A DNA stretch of 64,000 nt from Brevibacillus borstelensis (lineage in GTDB: Bacteria; Bacillota; Bacilli; Brevibacillales; Brevibacillaceae): contig NZ_RHHO01000014.1 of NCBI RefSeq assembly GCF_003710865.1, forward strand, positions 1 to 64,000. The letters are read 5' to 3'. A model generated the notes under the pieces. The model was not told the DNA's origin. It ran no database searches and was given only the letters and a program-made list of their open reading frames with translations. The translations under genes were made by a program, and so were the position numbers. Position 1 is the stretch's first letter. Every line of letters begins with the position of its first letter. Positions 55,364 through 64,000 of the stretch are shown piece after piece.

Positions 55364-56296
55364 GTGAAAGAAAAAGTCATCCTCGATGTCGATACCGGAA
55401 TTGACGATGCCCTGGGCATCATGCTGGCAGTCAAAAGCAAACGCTTCGATATTCTCGGGATCACGACGGTGAACGGAAATGTGTCGCTGGCAAAAGCGAC
55501 GGAGAACACCTTGAAGGTACTGGAGTTTTTGGGCGTGGAGAAGGAAATTCCGGTGATCCGTGGAGCAGACCGTCCTGTACTCAGACCGACCTTTTTTGAA
55601 CACCGGGTCCATGGAGAGGACGGGCTTGGCGGAGCGCTGCAGGACGTTTCCGTGAAGACACAAGCAGCAGTCGGCTTTGCCCCTGACTTCCTGATCGAGA
55701 ACGTGCTGCGCCATGACGGAGAAATCACCTTGATCATGACGGCGCCGCTGACCAATCTCGCATTGGCGGTGCGGAAATGTCCGGAGATCGTCCGCCATGT
55801 AAAAGAAGTGATTGTGATGGGCGGCGTGGTCAAGGATTTCGGAAACGTTACCCCGACGGCGGAGTACAACATCTACGTCGACCCCGAAGCGGCCAAGATC
55901 GTCTTTCACGCCGGATTCCAAAGGCTCACACTCGTCGGTCTGGACGTGACGCGCAAAGCGTTGTTGACGGAGGAGCATATCCGCCAGCTTGGAGACACTC
56001 CTGTCGGCCAATACGTGAAGACAAGCACGGCTGATTACATGCAGCGCTACTTTGAGAGGAATGGCGTACGTGCATGTGCCCTGCACGACCCGCTCGCAGT
56101 CGGGGTCGCGCTGCAAAAAGACCTGGTAGGGACCCGGAAGCTTTTTGTGGACGTGGAGACCCGGAGCGAGCTGTGCGACGGCCAGACAGTATGCGATTTC
56201 CAAAACCGCTTGTCCAAAGCGCCGAACATGGACGTTTGCCTTGAGGTAGATTCCAAAGCGTTTCTCGACCTATTTATCCGCACGCTGCAGTCGTAG
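55364..56296 (+). CDS. Inosine-uridine-type nucleoside hydrolase
   Basis: 310 residues. N-terminal DVDTGIDDALGIMLA (metal-binding DxDxxxDD), VNGNVSL, NLALAVRKCPEIV and the C-terminal CALHDPLAVGVAL with the catalytic or metal positions. Cuts nucleosides to base and ribose. GTG 55364 follows AAGGAGG eight bases upstream; an upstream opening of the frame (55226) runs through the ABC binding-protein gene. Confidence 0.92.
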   Translation: MKEKVILDVDTGIDDALGIMLAVKSKRFDILGITTVNGNVSLAKATENTLKVLEFLGVEKEIPVIRGADRPVLRPTFFEHRVHGEDGLGGALQDVSVKTQAAVGFAPDFLIENVLRHDGEITLIMTAPLTNLALAVRKCPEIVRHVKEVIVMGGVVKDFGNVTPTAEYNIYVDPEAAKIVFHAGFQRLTLVGLDVTRKALLTEEHIRQLGDTPVGQYVKTSTADYMQRYFERNGVRACALHDPLAVGVALQKDLVGTRKLFVDVETRSELCDGQTVCDFQNRLSKAPNMDVCLEVDSKAFLDLFIRTLQS

Positions 56297-56322
56297 CGAA
56301 ATCAGGAACAGGAGTACATGTG

Positions 56323-57144
56323 ATGAAAAAACTGGGTTTGTATTTGTTGCTGCTGCCTGGACTGCTGTTTTTAACGCTGTTTATGGTCATTCCCATTGCA
56401 ATGACGGTACTGTCTACGTTTTTCCAGGAAGGAAGCTTTACGCTTGAGGGCTATCTGCACTTTCTCGCCGACCCGTACTTCCTGAAGATCTTGTGGACAA
56501 CCTTGCAGGTAAGCGTGGTAACGACGATTGCATGCATTCTGCTGGGCTTCCCGGCAGCCTACTATATCTCCAAGCTCGGACCGCGGAAAAAGGGAGTTCT
56601 GCTCGCGCTGGCGATCTTCCCGCTGCTGACCAGCTCTGTCGTCCGTTCGTTCAGTTGGATGATCATCCTTGGGAAAAAGGGGCTGTTGAACAGCTCGCTG
56701 CTTTCGCTGGGGCTGATCGAAAAGCCGCTGGAAATCCTCTATACGCCGAGCGCCATGATGATCGGCCTGATTCACCTGTTTCTCCCGCTGATCATCATCA
56801 CACTGGTAGGGGTCATGGAAAATATCGATCCAGACCTGCTGAAAGCGGCAGAAAGCCTGGGTGCATCCAAGTTTACGGCGTTTCGCCAGGTGATCGTTCC
56901 TTTGAGTGTGCCGGGCTTGATCATCGGCAGCATTCTGGTCTTTGTGGGCAGCCTGACCGCCTACACGACACCGGCGCTTCTCGGAGGGAAGCAGCGGGTG
57001 ATCTCGACGTTCCTTTATCAAAACGCGATTACCTTGAATGACTGGCATATGGCCTCCGTGATCGCCACGATCATGATTGCAATCACCTTTATCGTGATCG
57101 GGCTGATGAACAAACTGGCTACGAAACTAAATCCGAAGGGGTAA
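56323..57144 (+). CDS. PotB-type ABC permease
   Basis: 273 residues, six helices, EAA motif AAESLGASKFTAFRQVIVPLSVPG. ATG 56323 is 8 bases after AGGAG. Confidence 0.92.
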   Translation: MKKLGLYLLLLPGLLFLTLFMVIPIAMTVLSTFFQEGSFTLEGYLHFLADPYFLKILWTTLQVSVVTTIACILLGFPAAYYISKLGPRKKGVLLALAIFPLLTSSVVRSFSWMIILGKKGLLNSSLLSLGLIEKPLEILYTPSAMMIGLIHLFLPLIIITLVGVMENIDPDLLKAAESLGASKFTAFRQVIVPLSVPGLIIGSILVFVGSLTAYTTPALLGGKQRVISTFLYQNAITLNDWHMASVIATIMIAITFIVIGLMNKLATKLNPKG

Positions 57145-57149
57145 GAGGC

Positions 57150-57938
57150 ATGCGGGAGAAAAATCGAGGGCTCGCCCTGTTTACGTTTTTAATCTTTCTC
57201 TTTTTGCTCGGGCCGTTGCTGATTATTTCGGTTACCTCATTCGAGCCCGGCACGGTGTTGAAATTTCCGCCTCAGGGTTTCTCGCTGAGATGGTATGAAA
57301 ACATTTTTGAGGTAGAAATGTTCATGGAGACATTTAAAACCTCCATGATTGTGTCGCTGGCGGGAAATTTGCTGGCTCTGGCTTTGGGCATCCCGGCCGC
57401 TTATGCGCTGAGCCGCTTTCAGTTCAAGGGGAAGTCGCTTCTAAACGGCGTCTTCATCTCTCCCGTTCTGATTCCGGGAATCGTCATGGGATTTGCCATG
57501 CTCAAATACGTCATCATCACGTACCAACTGCCGATTTACGCGGGCCTTTTGGTCGGGCACACCGTATTGATGCTCCCGTTTATCATCCGGGTTATCGCAT
57601 CCAGCCTGTCCAACTTTGATTTTGCCATCGAAGAGGCCTCGCTCAGTCTTGGGGCCGGACGGCTGGAAACCTTCTTCAAAGTCGTACTCCCCAACATTCG
57701 GTCGGGGATTATCGCGGCGGTCCTGATCGCTTTTCTCGAATCGTTCAACAATGTCGACATTTCCGTGTTCATGACGGGGCCAGGGGTCAGCACACTGCCG
57801 ATCCAGATGCTGACGTACGTGGAGAACTACTTCGATCCGACGATCGCCGCCATCTCGGTATTGCTCATGATCATTACGGCTATCTTCATGTTCATCATTG
57901 AACGTCTCATGGGTTTGTCCTACTTTACCAAACGATAA
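57150..57938 (+). CDS. PotC-type ABC permease
   Basis: 262 residues, six helices, EAA-like EEASLSLGAGRLETFFKVVLPNIRSG. Starts 5 bases after the other permease gene. Confidence 0.92.
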   Translation: MREKNRGLALFTFLIFLFLLGPLLIISVTSFEPGTVLKFPPQGFSLRWYENIFEVEMFMETFKTSMIVSLAGNLLALALGIPAAYALSRFQFKGKSLLNGVFISPVLIPGIVMGFAMLKYVIITYQLPIYAGLLVGHTVLMLPFIIRVIASSLSNFDFAIEEASLSLGAGRLETFFKVVLPNIRSGIIAAVLIAFLESFNNVDISVFMTGPGVSTLPIQMLTYVENYFDPTIAAISVLLMIITAIFMFIIERLMGLSYFTKR

Positions 57939-57953
57939 TGGAGGCATCAATTC

Positions 57954-59015
57954 ATGGCATTGCTCACGCTGGAAAACGTATCGGTCGCCTATGAAAATCA
58001 GAACATCCTGGACAATTTCAGTTTGAATATCGAAAAGGGCCAGCTCATTTCACTCCTTGGTCCGAGCGGCTGCGGGAAAACGACGACACTGCGGCTGATC
58101 GCCGGGTTCCTGGAGGCCAAAGCGGGACGATTCCTGTTCGACGGCAAGGATTATACCCGTGTGCCGGTAAACAAGCGCAACTTCGGCTTTGTCTTCCAGA
58201 GCTACGCGCTGTTTCCGCACCTGTCCGTGTTTGACAATGTCGCGTTTGGACTTCGGCTGCGAAAGGTCAATCAAGCCGAAATCGACCAGCGCGTCCGCCA
58301 CATTCTCGATGTTGTCAGCCTGAACGGTTTTGAAAAGCGCTTCCCCAAGGAGCTTTCCGGGGGGCAAAGGCAGCGTGTGGCGATTGCCCGCGCACTGGTC
58401 ATACAGCCCGATCTGCTCCTGTTTGACGAGCCGCTGAGCAATCTGGACGCCAATCTGCGGGTAAACATGCGGGTGGAAATCCGCCGCATCCAGCAGGAGC
58501 TGGGCATTACAACGGTTTATGTGTCCCATGACCAGGAGGAGTGCTTCTCCATCTCCGACCAGGTGGCGATCATGAACAAGGGGATTATCGAACAGCTTGA
58601 CGATCCGGCGACTATTTTCAAGTATCCGCGGACGGAGTTCGTCGCCCGGTTCATCGGCTTCAACAACTTCATCGACTTTGGCGAAAGAACGGAGCAGGAC
58701 GGGGAGATCCATTTGACTGCAGGCAGCCATACGTTCCGGGCTGCCAAAAATCCGGGTACAGCCAACCATTCCGGGAAAAAAGGGGCGATCCGTCCGGACG
58801 ACCTGGTGGTCAGCGCGGAAGAACCGGCCGATTCGGTACGAAATGTGTTGAAGGGCAAGGTGAAAGTAAGCACGTTTTTGGGCAGAAGCTATCAGTATGT
58901 CGTGGAGACCGACCTGGGCGATTTTACGGTCAATCAGGAAATGGATTCCCCTTATAAAGCAGGCCAGCCGGTCTATCTGATGTTTCCCAAAGAAAAGCTG
59001 GTTTTGGTCGACTAA
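57954..59015 (+). CDS. PotA-type ABC ATPase
   Basis: 353 residues. Walker [25 protein letters not shown], signature [15 protein letters not shown], Walker [19 protein letters not shown] and a TOBE domain. Couples to the two Pot-type permeases. Confidence 0.94.
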   Translation: MALLTLENVSVAYENQNILDNFSLNIEKGQLISLLGPSGCGKTTTLRLIAGFLEAKAGRFLFDGKDYTRVPVNKRNFGFVFQSYALFPHLSVFDNVAFGLRLRKVNQAEIDQRVRHILDVVSLNGFEKRFPKELSGGQRQRVAIARALVIQPDLLLFDEPLSNLDANLRVNMRVEIRRIQQELGITTVYVSHDQEECFSISDQVAIMNKGIIEQLDDPATIFKYPRTEFVARFIGFNNFIDFGERTEQDGEIHLTAGSHTFRAAKNPGTANHSGKKGAIRPDDLVVSAEEPADSVRNVLKGKVKVSTFLGRSYQYVVETDLGDFTVNQEMDSPYKAGQPVYLMFPKEKLVLVD

Positions 59016-59040
59016 TCGTCAGCAGACAGGAGGGGTATCC

Positions 59041-60756
59041 ATGCAGGTTGATCTGCTCATCTTGCAGGCAAACGTATACAACAGTTATTTCAAACGGTTC
59101 ACGAAAGGCAATGTCGCCGTTCTGGACGGACGGTTTCTCTATATCGGGCAGCGCGGCGCGGAAAGCTTTGAAGCCAGGGAAGTGATCGACGCAAAAGGGC
59201 GCTACATGATTCCCGGCTTGGTCGATATCCATCTGCATATTGAGAGCACGATGGTGACGCCGGAGACCTTTTCGTTTGGGCTGATTCAAAACGGAGTGAC
59301 GACGATCGTTCCCGAGCCGCATGAGATGGCCAATGTGTTTGGCATCTCTGGCATCCGGGAGATGATCCGGGCAAGTCAGAACTGTATCGTCGATATGTTT
59401 TACGCGATTCCCAGCTCGGTGCCGGCGACATCGATGGAGACGACCGGAGGGGCTGTGGAGATCGAGGACATCGACGAGCTGCTTCGTTCCGAGCGGATTA
59501 TTTGCCTCGGCGAAATCATGAACTACGTCGACGTGATCACCGATCCGGATTGCAAGACCAATCGCATCCTGGAGCATATCCGCAGCCATTACCCGGATCT
59601 CGTCATCGAAGGCCACTGTCCGAAGCTGCTCGATCTCGACCTGCACCGCGTCATTTTCGCCGGTGTGGATTCCGATCACACCCACCAGACATTGGAGGGG
59701 ATGGAGGCCAGAATGGCAGCGGGCATGTTCATCGAGATTCAGGAAAAGTCGATGACGGAGGAAGTAATGAGCTACCTCGTCACAAACGACGTATCCGAGC
59801 TGTTTTGCTTCGTCACGGACGATGTGATGACTGATTCGCTCTACCATCGCGGACATCTTAACCACATCGTCAAAAAGGCGATCCAGATGGGGATGGAGCC
59901 GGAGAAGGCGATCTATGCCGCCACGTTTACCCCGGCGAGAAGGATGAAGCTGCTCGACCGCGGAGCCATTGCGCCAAACAAGGTAGCCGATTTCATGCTG
60001 CTGTCCGATCTGCGCGAGCTGGCGATTGATGAGGTCTACAAGAATGGGAAAAAGGTATACGACAAAAATGAAGCATATCGCCAGCAGGTAGTGCCCAATC
60101 AGTTCCCGGCCCATTTTTATCAAAGTGTGCAGCTTTCGCCACTCACCGAGGAAGACTTCAAGGTGCGCATGGATGCGGATGCGGCCGATGGACGATACAC
60201 CGCCCGGGTCATGCTGGTAAAAGACGGCTCCACCTTCACCGAGGAGCATCACGCCCCGGTCGACATCCGCGGGGGAGAGCTCTGCTGGCAGGAGAGCGGC
60301 TACGGTCTGATCGCCGTATTCGAGCGCTACGGCAGGAACGGCAACCGGGGCTACGGCCTGATCGGCGGCGACACCATCAAGCGGGGAGCTGTGGCCACTA
60401 CCTACTCCCACGACAATCACAATTTGCTCGTAGTTGGGCACAATCCGCAAGACATGGTGATGGCAGCCAATCAAGTCATCCGCAACCAGGGCGGCTTCTG
60501 TGTGGTCGACAACGGAGAGGTGCTGGCCAATCTGCATTTGCCTGTAGGCGGGATTTTGACCGAGGAACCGCTGGAGAAGACGGCCAAAGAAGTGGAGGAG
60601 CTGCGCAAAGCGATGCTGTCGCTCGGCTATCGACACTACAACCCGATCATGTCCATCAGCACGCATTCCTTGCCGGTCAGTCCGGCCCTCAAGCTTACGG
60701 ACCTCGGATTGATCGATGTAAACCAGGGCAAGGTTGTTCCGCTGCTGGTCCAGTAA
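59041..60756 (+). CDS. ade: Adenine deaminase
   Basis: 571 residues. Converts adenine to hypoxanthine and ammonia. Seen: PGLVDIHLHIESTMVTPETF (metal His pair), FVTDDVMTDSLYHRGHLNHIV, EGHCPKL, AATFTPARRMKLLDRGAIAPNKVADF and the C-terminal domain with GLIGGDTIKRGAVATTYSHDNHN, all typical of microbial adenine deaminase. RBS GGAGGGG. Last gene of the PurBox operon. Confidence 0.95.
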   Translation: MQVDLLILQANVYNSYFKRFTKGNVAVLDGRFLYIGQRGAESFEAREVIDAKGRYMIPGLVDIHLHIESTMVTPETFSFGLIQNGVTTIVPEPHEMANVFGISGIREMIRASQNCIVDMFYAIPSSVPATSMETTGGAVEIEDIDELLRSERIICLGEIMNYVDVITDPDCKTNRILEHIRSHYPDLVIEGHCPKLLDLDLHRVIFAGVDSDHTHQTLEGMEARMAAGMFIEIQEKSMTEEVMSYLVTNDVSELFCFVTDDVMTDSLYHRGHLNHIVKKAIQMGMEPEKAIYAATFTPARRMKLLDRGAIAPNKVADFMLLSDLRELAIDEVYKNGKKVYDKNEAYRQQVVPNQFPAHFYQSVQLSPLTEEDFKVRMDADAADGRYTARVMLVKDGSTFTEEHHAPVDIRGGELCWQESGYGLIAVFERYGRNGNRGYGLIGGDTIKRGAVATTYSHDNHNLLVVGHNPQDMVMAANQVIRNQGGFCVVDNGEVLANLHLPVGGILTEEPLEKTAKEVEELRKAMLSLGYRHYNPIMSISTHSLPVSPALKLTDLGLIDVNQGKVVPLLVQ

Positions 60757-60797
60757 GATTGTCAATACGGAACGAGAACGAATATAAACGGTATAAC

Positions 60798-60835
60798 AAA
60801 AAACGGCCGCTGTATAGAAGACAGGGCCGTTTTTT
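60798..60835 (+). terminator. Intrinsic terminator after ade
   Basis: ACGGCCGCTGT/ACAGGGCCGT stem (60803-60813 with 60821-60830, one bulge) and T run. Confidence 0.85.
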
Positions 60836-60899
60836 CATGACCAGCTTTCCTTCTTTATATAAAACAACTGGCCAGCTCGTTCCAGTTCCTTGATTTGGA

Positions 60900-60938
60900 C
60901 AAAAAAAGAACCGGCAGCGCTCAGATTGCGCCCGGTTC
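60900..60938 (-). terminator. Intrinsic terminator for the Spo0E-like gene
   Basis: GAACCGGCAGCGC/GCGCCCGGTTC hairpin, preceded on + by eight A, so it reads as a terminator leftward. Confidence 0.8.
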
Positions 60939-60968
60939 CGACAGGAAGGTGTATACTGCTGCTCGATC

Positions 60969-61169
60969 TCAGTTTATCGATTTCTTCACATTCATTCTGC
61001 TTTGCAACTGGACAATATACTTGTCCAGGCGCTGGCTCAGCTCTATTACTTCCCTATGTGAAAATCCCTTTTCGCAAGCCAGTTCGACCAATTGCCTTCG
61101 CAGCATTTCTGTGACCTCTATTAACTCTTTATCTTCTTCCTGGAACCCCTTCTCTTTTGGCTCGATCAC
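60969..61169 (-). CDS. Spo0E-type aspartyl-phosphate phosphatase
   Basis: 66 residues from GTG 61169, or 45 from ATG 61106 (GAGG eight bases upstream). Family-like stretch LRRQLVELACEKGFSHREVIELSQRLDKYIVQLQ, with the SQxLD motif of Spo0E proteins, which remove phosphate from Spo0A~P and delay sporulation. Helix 1 seems to begin before ATG 61106, so the longer form is favoured. The frame is open for over 40 more codons upstream without a standard start. Confidence 0.75.
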   Translation of the reverse strand: MIEPKEKGFQEEDKELIEVTEMLRRQLVELACEKGFSHREVIELSQRLDKYIVQLQSRMNVKKSIN

Positions 61170-61331
61170 CCTGAATATATACTTATCTGAATGGGGTTCA
61201 AATGTACTGCTTGTGTACGCTCTCTTGCTTGCAGCTACAGCTATACCAATACCCCCTTTTTTTGTAAGAACAATTATTTTAAATATAATCTGTTATGCGA
61301 AAAATGAGGGACTGACAAAAATTGTATAAAA

Positions 61332-61363
61332 GAAAAAAGCATCCGATTTGGATGCTTTTATTT
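61332..61363. terminator. Bidirectional intrinsic terminator
   Basis: AAAAGCATCC/GGATGCTTTT stem with a GATTT loop and T tracts on both strands, ending the peptide gene. Confidence 0.8.
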
Positions 61364-61486
61364 TCCTACCCCATGATCGTATTGGATTACTGTTGGAGGT
61401 TTTTTTATGGTGACTTCTCCAGATACTCCATTGATGCCGATCCCTAACCCCAATACCAAACATACCGACAAAATAAAGCTCTTCAT
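61358..61486 (-). CDS. Secreted signal-peptide precursor of the adjacent RRNPP regulator (Phr-like)
   Basis: 42 residues: N-terminal Met-Lys, a hydrophobic helix (FILSVCLVLGLGIGI) and a polar C-terminus (GEVTIKKPPTVIQYDHGVGK), the form of Phr-type pre-peptides that are exported, cut and re-imported. Its ATG overlaps the regulator stop codon by 4 bases (ATGA), with AAGGAG and GAAGG upstream, which strongly argues that this small frame is real. Its mature peptide is not predictable, but should lie in the last 20 residues. Confidence 0.8.
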   Translation of the reverse strand: MKSFILSVCLVLGLGIGINGVSGEVTIKKPPTVIQYDHGVGK

Positions 61487-62853
61487 ACCTTCCTGCTCCT
61501 TTCGTCTACAAGGGTTTGAAATGTTTTCTTTTGCTTGTCCGATGCGTGCTGAAGATGTGTCCAAAACAACCCAATGCATCGTTTGAAATAGTCGAAGTCT
61601 TTGGATGCATCGGACAAAACAAGGCAACGTAAGGTTTCGTCCAGGCCTGTGGAGTAATCGCCTTTTTTAAACAAGTATACCACTAATTGGTACAGAAAGT
61701 GAAGATGGAGAATTTTATCAACAGCATCTTGGTACTCTTCAAAACGTTTTATGTCTTCTGAAAACCGCTCCAACACAGATTCAACGGGAAAGCCGAACTC
61801 ATTCGCAGATTTCATGATCGTTACCAGGCCAGGAAGCACCTCACTTGGATGTTCAGACAGGAAATCCAAATAATCGGGCAGCACTTCTATACTTCCTGTA
61901 CTCATGGACAAGGTGTACGAATTAGCCAATGCCCATAATCGCAGTTTTTCAACCTCTGCTTCAGCTTCTTCATCAAGAAGCTCGAACCAGCTCAAATCGG
62001 CATAGCCGTTCGTATAATGCTTCGATTCCTCGTACCTTCCCATATTTTTTAATGCTACCGCTTTTAACAGAAAACCTTGTCCATAGTAAACAATCAAAGG
62101 GCGTTCCGTTTTTGGCAATTCGCTGGGCCTGTTGTTTTTTCGTCGGCGAAGCTCGTCCTCATAGACGATCATTGCCAGCTCCCTTAGTTCGTCAGCGTAC
62201 TTCTCAACATCTTTCCACCTTCGTAGGGTGTAACATACATTTGCTAAATGCAGGAGAGCATCCAACTGGTAATCTTCAGCTAGCCGCTTGCGATAAGGCT
62301 CAAAACGAATGACAGCTTTAAAATCTTCCTCAGAGTTCGTTCCTTCCACCGCTCGGAACAGTCGATATTGGCTGATGACAAACTGATTTGAGTAGCTGTC
62401 CTTCTCGTTATCGATGACGAACTCGTAAAAAGGAACGGATTCTCTCCGTTTTCCACTCTCAAATAGCTGCTCTGCTACGGTAAATAGAATCGAAATGTTC
62501 TTAGGGTTATCCAGCAGCCGGGAAACGGCAGCATCGATACAATCTTGTCTGCCGATCTCCGCACAACGAACCAGATACGGAATCAAGCGCGGCCGTGAAA
62601 TTTTCCCTTCGCCCAAACATTCTTCTGGATACAATTCGTACAACCATCCAGGAGGGTAACCAAAAGCTTCAGCCATCTTGTCGAGATGGCATATCGTTAA
62701 AGCACGCGGCGGATTGCCGTTTAAAATTTCGCTCAAACTTCCAGGGTTAATACCGGTCAATTCACTGAATTTACTTAGTGTATAGCCATTTTCCTTTAAG
62801 TTTTTTTCGATTTCTGACCGCAACGACCGTTTCAATGTCTCTTGCAGCCTCAT
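61483..62853 (-). CDS. RRNPP-type peptide-responsive regulator (XRE HTH plus TPR)
   Basis: 456 residues. N-terminal XRE-type HTH (about residues 10-65: NGYTLSKFSELTGINPGSLSEILNGNPP) joined to a long helical repeat region likely made of TPRs, as in PlcR, NprR, AimR and Rap relatives. It is translationally coupled to a Phr-like peptide gene. ATG 62853 follows GGGGGT eight bases upstream. Targets are unknown; its own promoter and the genes around it are candidates. Confidence 0.85.
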   Translation of the reverse strand: MRLQETLKRSLRSEIEKNLKENGYTLSKFSELTGINPGSLSEILNGNPPRALTICHLDKMAEAFGYPPGWLYELYPEECLGEGKISRPRLIPYLVRCAEIGRQDCIDAAVSRLLDNPKNISILFTVAEQLFESGKRRESVPFYEFVIDNEKDSYSNQFVISQYRLFRAVEGTNSEEDFKAVIRFEPYRKRLAEDYQLDALLHLANVCYTLRRWKDVEKYADELRELAMIVYEDELRRRKNNRPSELPKTERPLIVYYGQGFLLKAVALKNMGRYEESKHYTNGYADLSWFELLDEEAEAEVEKLRLWALANSYTLSMSTGSIEVLPDYLDFLSEHPSEVLPGLVTIMKSANEFGFPVESVLERFSEDIKRFEEYQDAVDKILHLHFLYQLVVYLFKKGDYSTGLDETLRCLVLSDASKDFDYFKRCIGLFWTHLQHASDKQKKTFQTLVDERSRKV

Positions 62854-63306
62854 GAGAAAATACCCCCTACTCCCCAATGGACAGATACTAGGTCCCCTCG
62901 CTCCGGTATGGAAAATCTCAATTTTCTAATATCCTTTATATTAACACACTACCCATAAAAAGGTAAAAATTTAAGCTGCAAAAAAAGTGTTAGGCAGCAA
63001 GCGATACTTTGGTATATATTGGTGAAGCAAGCCTTTTTACTTACATGGAAAAAATTCAATAGGGTAAAAGCTCTGGAATTATTGAAGGGCTTGCCATCAG
63101 GCGATAAGTCTACGTACTCATAAATTGGGTCTATTTTTTAACAGGAGTAAGACGATCGTTTCGCTGAGGGGAAAGTCATGTTTTCGCTCTACCTTCCAAT
63201 AGGAGTAAGTAAACGGGTAAACCATCAGTGGGAAAGAAGAGGTGGAAGCAAAAGATAGGAGTGCAGCTATACGGAACCAACTACAGAAAGAGAGAGTGAA
63301 ACCGCT
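62854..63306. other. Gap with no supported gene
   Basis: A/T-rich region holding the leftward promoter of the RRNPP regulator (near 62930-62970, not clear) and the rightward promoter of the next gene. A frame on the minus strand across 63118-63840 is a shadow of the membrane sensor. Confidence 0.6.
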
Positions 63307-64000
63307 GTGAAGATAGCCAAAGCCATAAAGGTGGCCATTGTTTTTTTCCTGTTGTTTTCTGTTCTGACCATAGGCAGCCTGTATATGCTGGCCGAATCGA
63401 TTCAAAAACAGGATCGGGCAGTCGAAATGCAAATGGAAGCAAAGCAGCTCGGTGACGAATTGCTCGACTCCAGCGAATACTTGACCAATGAACTCAGGAA
63501 CTACGTCCAATCCCGCGATAAAGAAAATTATGATAACTACTGGCGGGAGGTTAACGAGGCCAAGACTCGGGAAAGAGTCCTCGAACGAATGACGGAAATG
63601 CACGTTCCGGAATACCTGGTGGACAAGGTAGAACAAGCCAAGCAAAGCTCCGATGTTTTGGTCGGGCTTGAAAAAAGGATATTCCAGCTGACAGAAGCCG
63701 GAGAGTATGAGCTGGCACTCAAGGTTTCGTTCGGTGAAGAATACAAACAAAAGAAGCAAATGGTCATCGAGAAGCTGGAGGAATTCCAGCAGGAGCTGGA
63801 TGCATGGGCCACGGATCTGGCGGACAGCATGACCAATCAAATGTATTTGTTCATGTGGGTAACGATTGCCCTGGTGGTCATTATGGCACTCAACTCGATA
63901 GGAACGATTCTCTATTTGTATCGGAAGGTAAAACCTCTATCGGTCGTAACGGAGACAGCCGATCTCATCGCATCCGGCAACCTTCGCGTACCGGATTTGT
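63307..64000 (+). CDS. HAMP-domain membrane sensor, N-terminal part (probable methyl-accepting chemotaxis protein)
   Basis: Open from GTG 63307 to the window edge (about 231 codons). Seen: short N-terminus, membrane helix VAIVFFLLFSVLTIGSLYMLA, a charged helical extracellular domain of about 150 residues, a second membrane helix (MYLFMWVTIALVVIMALNSIGTIL) and the start of a HAMP domain (YLYRKVKPLSVVTETADLIASGNL). The C-terminal signalling part (chemoreceptor or kinase) is outside the window. No upstream in-frame start exists (stop at 63256). Confidence 0.82.
   Translation, partial: MKIAKAIKVAIVFFLLFSVLTIGSLYMLAESIQKQDRAVEMQMEAKQLGDELLDSSEYLTNELRNYVQSRDKENYDNYWREVNEAKTRERVLERMTEMHVPEYLVDKVEQAKQSSDVLVGLEKRIFQLTEAGEYELALKVSFGEEYKQKKQMVIEKLEEFQQELDAWATDLADSMTNQMYLFMWVTIALVVIMALNSIGTILYLYRKVKPLSVVTETADLIASGNLRVPDL

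Noticed and set aside
63118..63840. Minus-strand frame of 240 residues near the end
   Set aside because: Shadow of the HAMP-type sensor, which has clear membrane helices and HAMP sequence on the plus strand.

Overview
The window looks like chromosome of a spore-forming, low-to-mid GC Gram-positive bacterium, most likely Brevibacillus or a close Paenibacillaceae relative. The signs are Bacillus-type signals (sigma-A promoters, CcpA cre sites, a PurR PurBox pair, Fur boxes), many TTG/GTG starts behind strong GGAGG ribosome sites, a Spo0E-type protein, an LPXTG wall protein, GlpP, MocR, YwbE and a feu/btr-type siderophore locus. No rRNA, tRNA, CRISPR array, transposase or phage gene was seen.

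Layout. 1-4942: 3' part of a giant sortase-anchored surface protein. 5054-8163 (-): hybrid sensor kinase broken by a one-base frameshift. 8356-11708: topoisomerase III, then a HAD phosphatase behind a possible structured RNA. 11823-17646: Ugp-type glycerol-3-phosphate (or related) ABC importer with a TIM-barrel enzyme and GlpP. 17886-18629: metallo-beta-lactamase-fold hydrolase. 18772-22305 (-): four-gene membrane operon (UbiA-type polyprenyl-phosphate phosphoribosyltransferase, small SMR-like transporter, PAP2-like protein, large membrane glycosyltransferase). 22630-33695: carbon-use island with a TRAP transporter, a MocR regulator, an acetoin-dehydrogenase complex (acoABCL), a BASS-type transporter and an SDR. 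33894-36497: giant TPM-domain protein. 36716-39937: DinB protein and an SsuABC/TauABC-type importer. 40207-45869 (-): Fur-controlled siderophore import, hydrolysis and activation (besA-feuCBA-btr order). 46048-47524: ECF sigma factor and probable anti-sigma partner. 47754-52378: CarD, methyltransferase, YwbE, lipoate ligase, DinB protein and WYL regulator. 52379-53414: non-coding stretch with two ~200-bp imperfect palindromes. 53415-60756: MpsC/DUF2294 protein, then a Pot-type ABC transporter with nucleoside hydrolase and adenine deaminase behind a PurBox pair. 60969-62853 (-): Spo0E-like protein and an RRNPP-type regulator with its own secreted peptide. 63307-end: start of a HAMP-containing membrane sensor.

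Genes that appear to act together: acoC needs lipoylation, which the lipoate ligase at 49582 could supply; both dctP and acoA carry upstream cre sites, pointing to shared glucose repression; the purine cluster makes a complete take-up, cleave and deaminate route; the Fur boxes flank btr and feuA as in iron-siderophore circuits. The most novel-looking items are the predicted polyprenyl-phospho-ribose membrane operon, the self-contained peptide quorum-sensing cassette, the PurBox-controlled Pot-type purine uptake cluster, the acoA attenuator overlapping its cre site, the two long palindromes and the candidate structured RNA before the HAD gene.
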